9,380 bases of DNA. It comes from Candidatus Poribacteria bacterium. GTDB taxonomy: Bacteria > Poribacteria > WGA-4E > DTYX01. Numbering within the stretch: position 1 is the stretch's first letter; every line of letters starts with the position of its first letter. Below the pieces are notes generated by a model. That model saw nothing but the letters and a program-made list of their open reading frames with translations, made no database searches and was not told the origin of the DNA. Shown here in pieces: positions 1-7,100 of this stretch. The translations under genes were made by a program, and so were the position numbers. The DNA lies in NCBI GenBank assembly GCA_012961655.1, contig DTYX01000392.1, positions 1-9,380 of the forward strand, given 5' to 3'.

Positions 1-1
1 C

Positions 2-832
2 CTCGACGCCGACGCCTCGAAGAACGATGCTCGATGGCGGGCGATGCCCACACTCAAAGGCTACAGTTGGGTCAAACGGGCAAAACCGGGCGCAACGGCG
101 CTGGCGATTCATCCGAACGATAAAAACGAGTTTGGGAGGCGAATTCTCATGGCAGTACAAAACTACGGCGCCGGTAGGTCGATGGTATTCACGCCCTACT
201 CCTCCTGGCGCTGGCGCATGTTGGGGGATGACGATAGCCATGAAAAATTCTGGCGGCAGGTAGCCAGGTGGTTGACCACTACTCCGAAAGAACGACTCAA
301 ACTCCAAATCGAGAAAAGCTCGTACAGCTTTAAGGAGCCGGTGTTTATAGACGCCGTCGCGTATGATGAAAAGTACGAACCCACCAACCACGCGCGAGTA
401 AAAGCAACTATAACAGATGACGTCGGAAACAAAAAGGAGTTGACGCTGAAACAGGTTCTCGGCAAGGATGGACTGTATCGAGCGAGATTCATGCCACCCA
501 AGCGTGGGGAATATATTGTGGACATAACTGGCTCCCTGCATGACGCCCCATTGGGCGACCAGCGCGGGCTGTTCGAAGTGGCGGAATCTTATATCGAATT
601 CACCCACGCAGAATTGAACTCCAATCTACTGATGAACCTTGCGCAAATTAGCGGCGGACGATACTATCCGCTGGAAGAAGCGCATAACATGGTGGATGAA
701 ATTCCCCTCATCAAAAGCGGCGCTTCGACCATGGTCGATAAAGAGTTGTGGGATATGCCGCTGATCTTCCTGACAATCATGCTGTTGTTGACAGTAGAGT
801 GGTTTTTGCGGAAGCGGAGAGGACTGGCGTAA
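2..832 (+). CDS. Glutamine-amidotransferase-like membrane protein, C-terminal part (5' end outside window)
   Basis: The frame is open from the first bases and ends at TAA 830-832, giving 276 residues of a longer protein. The ATG at 44 is internal, because conserved-looking sequence continues upstream of it. Residues about 50-91 contain a G-R-S-M-x-F-T-P-Y-S-S-W-R-W-R-M motif (W69, W71) followed by H80-E-K-F-W-R-Q-V-A-R-W-L. I recognise this as the end of the putative glutamine amidotransferase (GATase1-like) domain of large bacterial membrane proteins often found near von Willebrand or BatA-type genes. Residues about 96-195 look like an Ig-like beta domain. Then comes a stretch with the motif S-G-G-R-Y-Y (G218-Y222) that often closes this family. 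Residues 253-269 form one hydrophobic helix followed by R-K-R-R, so the bulk should be outside the cytoplasm with a short basic cytoplasmic tail. Any catalytic cysteine would lie upstream; none is present here. Family assignment comes from recalled motifs, not from a search. Confidence 0.75.
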   Translation, partial: LDADASKNDARWRAMPTLKGYSWVKRAKPGATALAIHPNDKNEFGRRILMAVQNYGAGRSMVFTPYSSWRWRMLGDDDSHEKFWRQVARWLTTTPKERLKLQIEKSSYSFKEPVFIDAVAYDEKYEPTNHARVKATITDDVGNKKELTLKQVLGKDGLYRARFMPPKRGEYIVDITGSLHDAPLGDQRGLFEVAESYIEFTHAELNSNLLMNLAQISGGRYYPLEEAHNMVDEIPLIKSGASTMVDKELWDMPLIFLTIMLLLTVEWFLRKRRGLA

Positions 833-950
833 AAAATTAAAAGTTACTGTGGTGTCATTCGGGACAACTTCATATTCACATTTCACTTAAAATAGAACTC
901 AACCAAACATAAGGTTCTTCGTCTAAGAAAAATCGAATACAATTAGTGAG

Positions 951-969
951 AGGGGCAGAGATTGCCCCT
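951..969 (+). promoter_or_regulatory. Leader hairpin with a competing alternative pairing
   Basis: Seven bases at 951-957 (AGGGGCA) pair perfectly with 963-969 (TGCCCCT) around a five-base loop. A second, mutually exclusive stem can form between 953-958 (GGGCAG) and 968-973 (CTGCCC), which ends directly before the AAGAGG at 974-979. No T-run follows, so an intrinsic terminator is unlikely. It could be a leader structure of the giant gene, an mRNA-stabilising element, or a dispersed intergenic palindrome. The pairing is seen directly; any role is inference. Confidence 0.45.
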
Positions 970-973
970 GCCC

Positions 974-990
974 AAGAGGTAACCACGATG
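974..990 (+). promoter_or_regulatory. Alternative ribosome binding site and in-frame ATG start
   Basis: AAGAGG at 974-979 lies 8 bases before ATG 988-990, which is in the same frame as the giant gene with no stop between. Starting here would add 19 residues (M-V-A-H-A-H-L-G-R-F-L-M-L-K-I-R-R-K-Q) ahead of the GTG start and give an unusually long n-region for a signal peptide. I prefer the GTG at 1045, but this start cannot be excluded. ATG 1021 is also in frame but has no convincing ribosome binding site. Confidence 0.3.
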
Positions 991-1032
991 GTTGCACATG
1001 CTCACTTAGGGCGCTTTTTAATGTTAAAAATC

Positions 1033-1038
1033 AGGAGG
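1033..1038 (+). promoter_or_regulatory. Strong Shine-Dalgarno AGGAGG for the giant gene
   Basis: A consensus AGGAGG lies 6 bases upstream of the GTG at 1045, which is optimal spacing. It decides the start: translation from GTG gives a textbook signal peptide. The in-frame ATG at 1060 would be 21 bases away, too far from this site. Confidence 0.8.
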
Positions 1039-1044
1039 AAACAA

Positions 1045-1131
1045 GTGTTAGTAAAGAATATGAAAATCATACTGTTTATGACAGTTGCTTTAGGTTTTTT
1101 CTTCGGTACGAGCGCGACATCTGTGATGGCT
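1045..1131 (+). other. Signal peptide of the giant Ig-repeat protein
   Basis: Residues 1-29 have two lysines (K4, K7), a hydrophobic stretch I8-I-L-F-M-T-V-A-L-G-F-F-F20, and a small-residue region ending T-S-V-M-A29. V27 and A29 fit the -3/-1 rule of signal peptidase I; T22-S23-A24 is a second possible site. There is no cysteine, so this is not a lipoprotein signal. Export through Sec to the periplasm or beyond is expected. Confidence 0.85.
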
Positions 1132-4100
1132 TTAGGTGGATTTAAAGTTGAACCCAGAGTCGCTGATGACGCGGAAGGATTAGACGCCGTCTTCAGTCCC
1201 AATGCGGATGGCGTGGAAGACCGAGCTGTCATCGGTTTTACCAGCACTGGCGTTGCGGGTGATTACCAGATTATTATCGATACTCACGGACCTGGAGGAG
1301 TGGGACCTCCTGATGGGGATTTTGACCCCGAAGGAGATTGGTCTACTCCCGTAGGCGGAATGATAGGAGCTGGACCAGAGGAAGAGGAAGAGAATCTCGT
1401 TCCACAGACAATTAAAGAAGAATGGAACGGCACTGAGAAGAAAGATTCACCCAGAGTTGTGGTTGATGGAACTTACAAAATCCTGGTTCAAATCGACTAC
1501 GAGCCCAACGGCGTAATTGATAAAGGCGACCCCAGCTACGATAAGAGGATAATAGAGGTAACGGTTGACAATACTCCTCCTCAGATTTCCGCGGCTATCT
1601 CGCCGTTTTCGCCCAACGGCGATAAACGGAAGGATAGCACGACAATCTCCTACAATCTTTCTGAAGATGTGTTAAAATTGGAATTGACCATCTCAGGCGT
1701 GTTACCTCAACCGAAAGATATTCAAGGACAACTGAAACTCACCGGCGGCGTTTTGCATAAGGTGACATGGGATGGCAAAGATGGTCTCGGTACAATCGTG
1801 GAGGATGGCAGTTATGAGAGCATACTGAAAGGGACTGATAGGGGCGGCAATATCGCAGAATTTTCTCTGTCAATCCAGGTCGATACAGAACCGCCAGTTA
1901 TAAAAACGATTAATCCTCCGGATGGAACTATAACCAACACTCCTATTTCAACTATAACCGTTGATTTGGATACTAAGGGCGGCTCTGAAATCGATTACGA
2001 CGAACTTCTCACCAATATTCAGTTGTTAGACCCTTATTCCCTAAAGGTAGCGGGTGACTTGAGCATAGATGAAGAGCAAAGACAGTTGACTTTTGCTTTA
2101 AGCCGGAAACTGGAAACCACCGCCCAGAACGGCGTTTATACCATTGTAGTCAACGCCTCAGATGAAGCGGGTAATTCGGCGAAGGAGAAGCGAGCCACCT
2201 TTATTTTCGATACACAAAAACCGATTATCACCTCCGTGAAAGCGCTACTGCCGGACGGCTCGGAACAACTCCTCACAGTTACGACGCCGAAGGCTCTGAC
2301 TTCATCGGCGACAATTGAGATTGAAGTTGACGATAAGGGAGGCAGCGGGGTCGATTTTCTGACTCCGGATATCGCCCTTAAAGACCCATCGGGACAGATT
2401 ATTAATCTGACGCAGACGACGGAACCGCCGAAGATAACGGTATCTTACGCCGGTTTAGTAGATGAGGGAATCTATACCCTTGAGGTCGTCAGCCTATCCG
2501 ACAGAGCTGGAAACTTGCTCACCAACCAAAGATATCCATTCCGATACGCGGTCGGAGTTGTGGTCGTAGAGCCTGAAGTTGTGTCGATAACTCCTGAAGA
2601 TGGCTCTTTCGTAAACCAGTTGGAGGAGATTTCGGCGCAAATCAAGGATAATAGCGGCAGAGGCATTGACTTCAGCGAAGATAAATCTTATATCGTCGTC
2701 AAAGATGAAGATGGTCAGGAAATCCCTGGTAAGCTCAGCAACAATGGCGTGTCGAAGATAACCTGGCGGCCGGCAACTCCTTTAGCGCGCGATGGTTCAA
2801 AAGACGGAATATACAGCGTCGAAGTCAATCTCCGCGACAAAGCCGATAATACCAGCGTCAGTTTCTATAATTTCACCTTCGATAGCCAACTCCCCATAGT
2901 CGAAGCCACCATCCCGGAAGAATTCCAAAGAGACAAGCTGGAATCCGTCGTCGTCGTCCTTTATGACGAAACCAGCGGGGTGGATTTGGGCGATACGCAA
3001 GTGCGTTTGCTGGATAAGACGTCCGCTAACGTCGGCGCCTCTAAAAAAGCTGCAAGGAGGGAAGATGGGCGAGATATCATAACCTTAAATCTTTTCACTC
3101 CGCGCAAAACGGATGGCACAGATGATGGTCTGTACACCATCGAAATCACGCCAGAAGATATCGCAGGAAATAGAGCCTCAAGCTCCTATATATACACCTT
3201 TTTCCTGGTCACTCAAGCGCCGAAGATAATTTCGACGACGCCGGAGAGGGATGAATTTGTCAATCAATTGAATACCATCGAAATACGGATGTTGGACTAC
3301 AGCGGAATAGGCATTAACTTCGAGGATTCGACGATAAAAGACCCTGTCACCGGCGAATCGGTTCCCTTACCGCAATCGACCATCATTGTCAAAGACGCAA
3401 ACGGTACTGTGATACCGGGCAAGTTGAGCGACAATGGCGCGGAATTGTTGACCTGGCAGATAAAAAATCCTCTCCGGCGCGACGGCGCGCAGGATGGGGA
3501 ATATACCGTCGAAGCCAACCTGATAAACAAAGCTGGCGTATCCAAAATTGAATCATTCAAATTAATTTTCGATAGCCAGGCGCCGACTATCATCTCCACT
3601 AAGCCGGCGAAGAATTCAATTGTATCTAATCTATCCGAAGTCTCCGCGACCTTGAATGACGACCTCAGCGGCGTCGATTTTACCGCAACCGAGGTGCGTT
3701 TATTGGATAATAACGGTTCCCCCATTGGAGCGACTCGACAGGACAATGGCGTGGATACTATTACTTTATCCTTCGACCCGCTGCGCACTGATGGTTCACA
3801 GGATGGTCTCTACACGATAGAAATCACCCCCGTGGACAGGGCGTCAAATCGCGCCGGAGGCGCTTCGAGAATTGAATTCACCTATTCAACCAAAGCGCCG
3901 GGGATAGTATCGGTAACGATTGGCGCGGAGGGGACATCATTGCGGGATAAAGTGTTCTATAATCAAGTGGGCATCATCGAAGCTCGCATTTTAGACTACA
4001 GCGGCTCAGGAATAGATTTTGATAGTTCTAAAATTATCGTCAAAAACCCGGATAACACCAGCATCCCAGGGAGCCTATCGCATCGCGATGGCGATATACT

Positions 4101-7100
4101 GAGATGGCAGATTTCCGTTCCGCTGTTGCGCGATGGCAGTCAAGACGGCGTTTATACTATCGAAATTGTCGCCCAAGATTTAGCCGGCAATACCAGCGTC
4201 AAGACCTTCAGCTTCACCTACGCCACTGAACTTCCCGAGATAATGTCGATAACTCCCGATGATAACGCCTTTGTCAATGAAGTAAATACGGTTGAAGTTC
4301 AGCTTAAAGACTTGAGCGGCGCGGGAATCGATTTCGATTTCTCCAATATCACACTCAAGAATCCAGCGGGCGAAGTTGTCCCCGGCAAATTGAGCGACGA
4401 TGAGAATACGCGCCTGACCTGGACAATCTCCAACCCTCTCTCTAAGGATGGCAGGGACGATGGCAGATACAGCGTCGAAATTTCCGCTCAAGATAAAGCC
4501 GGTAACATCTTTTCGCAGGCGTTCAGTTTCACCTTCGATAGTCAGGTTCCAATCATCGTATCCACTGCTCCAGCGAGGAATTCGACCGTTCACAGTCTAT
4601 CGCAAGTTGCGGTGAAATTGAATGACGCCCTCAGCGGGGTTGATTTGAGCGATACTGTGGTGCAACTGCTCGATAAAAATAACACTGCCGTCGGCGCCAC
4701 TAAAAAGGACAACGGCGTGGATACCATCACTTTAAATTTCCCCGCGAGGAGAACCGATGGTTCACAGGATGGCGCCTACACCATAGAAATCACTCCAGCG
4801 GACAGAGCGGGAAATATCGCCGGCAGCGCCTACAGATATGAATTTATCCTAGCGACTCAAGCTCCCGATATCGCGCTAATTACGCCTGAGGACCAAGAGG
4901 CTGTGAATATGGTGGAGACCATCGAAGTCCGACTGTTAGATTACAGCGGCGCGGGAATAGACTTCGATAATTCTAAAATTATCCTAAGAAATCCCGATAA
5001 CATCAGCATCCCAGGCAGCCAAAAAAGCGATGGCGATATACTGAGATGGCAGATTTCCGTTCCGCTGTTGCGCGATGGCAGTCAGGACGGCGTTTACACC
5101 GTCGAAGTCGTAGCCCAAGATAAAGCTGGCAACACCAGCGTCAAGACCTTCAGTTTCACCTACGTTACTGCGCTTCCCCAGATAGTCTCGATAACGCCCG
5201 ATGATAACGCTTATGTAAATGAAGTAAATACGGTTGAAGTTCAATTTAAAGACCAGAGCGGCGCGGGAATCGTTTTTGATTTCCTGACTATCGTCGTCAA
5301 GAATTCAGCGGGCGAAATCGTCCCCGGCAGATTAAGCGACGATGGGAATACGCGTCTGACCTGGACAATCGTCCAACCTCTCTCTAAGGATGGCAGAGAT
5401 GATGGCAGATACAGCGTCGAAGTCGCCGCACAAGATAAAGCTGGAAACATCTTTTCAAAGATTTTCAGTTCGACCTTTACTTTTGATAGTCAGATTCCAA
5501 CTATCGTATCAACCACTCCCGAAAAAGGCGCTAACGTCTCTAATTTGAGTCAAATTAAGGTGGAACTACGCGATGCGGTCAGTGGGGTCGATTTCGTCAG
5601 AACGCGGATAAGCCTGCTTGATAAAAATGGAACTCCTATTGGTGGTACGAAAACAGATGATGGCGAAAGGACTATCACCTTAGATTTTACCGCCAGAAAA
5701 ACCGATGGCACGCAAGACGGCATCTACACCATAGAGATTACCCCAGCTGACCGGGCGGGAAATATCGCCGGCAGCGCTTACCGATACGAGTTCGCTTTGG
5801 CTACCAAGTTGCCTGAAATTGTATCCGTTACGCCAGAAGATAATACCTTCGTAAGTCAGATAGATACCATCGAAGCGAGATTTTTAGACCATAGCGGCGA
5901 AGGCATCGATTTTGAACTATCAAAAATCGTTGTCAAAGATAAAAATGGTCGAACTGTTTTAGGCAGACTCAGCGACGATGGCAATACGACTCTGACATGG
6001 CAGATTCTGAGACCACTTTCCCGAAATGGCAGAAAAGATGGAACATATACCGTTGAGGTTACCGTCCATGACAAAGCTGGCACCACGAATACCGAAACAT
6101 CGAACATTGTTTTCGATAGTCAAGTTCCCACTATCGTCTCCACCACACCTTCAAAAGATTCGAAGGTTTCCACCTTGAGCCAAATTCAAGTGAAGCTAAG
6201 TGATGCCATTAGCGGAGTTGATACATTCAACACACAAGTGAGGTTGTTGAATCCCAATGGCGCAGATATAGGGGCGACAAAAACCGATAATGGCATAGAC
6301 ACTATAACTTTGGATTTCGATGCGCTCAAGGAGGATGGTTCGCAGGATGGAATCTACACCATCGAAGTAACCCCCGCGGATAGGGCGGGCAACATAGGCA
6401 GCTCTTTTAGAATTGAGTTCGCTTATGTTACCGAATTACCGGAATTGATAACAGAGTCGATACCAGACCTATCTTTCGTCAATCGCATTGACAGAATAGA
6501 AGCGACAATACAAGACCACAGCGGAAAGGGAATCGACTTTGAAAACTCGACAATTAAGCTGAAAAATCCGGCTGGCGAAGAGATACCGGTACGCCAATTT
6601 GACGATGAGCAGAACAGACTTTGGGTTGAATTGGTGAGTTTGCTGCCAACGGATGGCACCGCGGATGGAGAATATACCATCGAATATCACATAGTTGATA
6701 AGGTCAAAACCGTCGCCGATTACACGACCAGCTTTACTTACGATAGTCTGCCTCCGAGCATTGAATCGGTGAGCCCCGGCCAAAAAGAGATAATCAACAC
6801 GAACAGAGTGACAATCGAATTGCAGGTTACGGACGGGGCGGGTTCCGGCGTCGATTTCGCCGCCTCTACGGTCAGCCTATCTGGTCCCGCAGGCGCTGTC
6901 AACGGACATCAGAGCGATGATGGCATCTCAAAGATTACTTATGTTCCCGAACTTTTGCCACAAGCGGGCAAATATACCATCGAAGTTACCCTCGTTGATA
7001 GGGCTGGCAACAGTACAATCCCATTGAAATCCGATTTTGACTATCAGATAGTGCCTCCGAGGGTAATATCCGTAACTCCCGCGAATAAAACGGAACTCAA

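Noticed and set aside
44..46. ATG 44 as the true start of the upstream gene
   Set aside because: The frame is open upstream to the window edge, no good ribosome binding site precedes it, and the family domain must extend further toward the N-terminus.
196..525. Antisense open frame of 109 codons opposite the upstream gene
   Set aside because: The sense strand carries recognisable amidotransferase-family motifs across the same bases, and the antisense product shows no recognisable feature.
840..871. Possible terminator after the upstream gene
   Set aside because: TGTC and GACA with outer AAGT/ACTT can pair, but the stem is short, bulged and lacks a T-run.
915..943. Possible sigma-70 promoter: TTCTTC at 915-920, 17-base spacer, TACAAT at 938-943
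   Set aside because: The -10 is reasonable but the -35 matches consensus at only two of six bases, so it cannot be told from chance. It remains the best candidate if the giant gene has its own promoter.
1002..1247. Antisense frame of 81 codons overlapping the leader and signal peptide
   Set aside because: It overlaps the strong Shine-Dalgarno and the signal peptide of the giant gene. Its hydrophobic segment is just the complement of the leader region.
3297..3788. Antisense open frame of 163 codons
   Set aside because: It lies opposite the continuous giant gene, and its recurring peptides mirror the sense repeat motifs such as D-G-x-Y-T-I-E. The same kind of antisense frame recurs at 4180-4593, 4984-5244, 6469-6783 and 8074-8343, as expected from repeat composition.
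3898..5811. Periodic DNA repeats that could be read as a CRISPR or satellite array
   Set aside because: Spacing is 300-360 bases, all multiples of three, inside one open frame, so these are protein domain repeats rather than short direct repeats with unique spacers.
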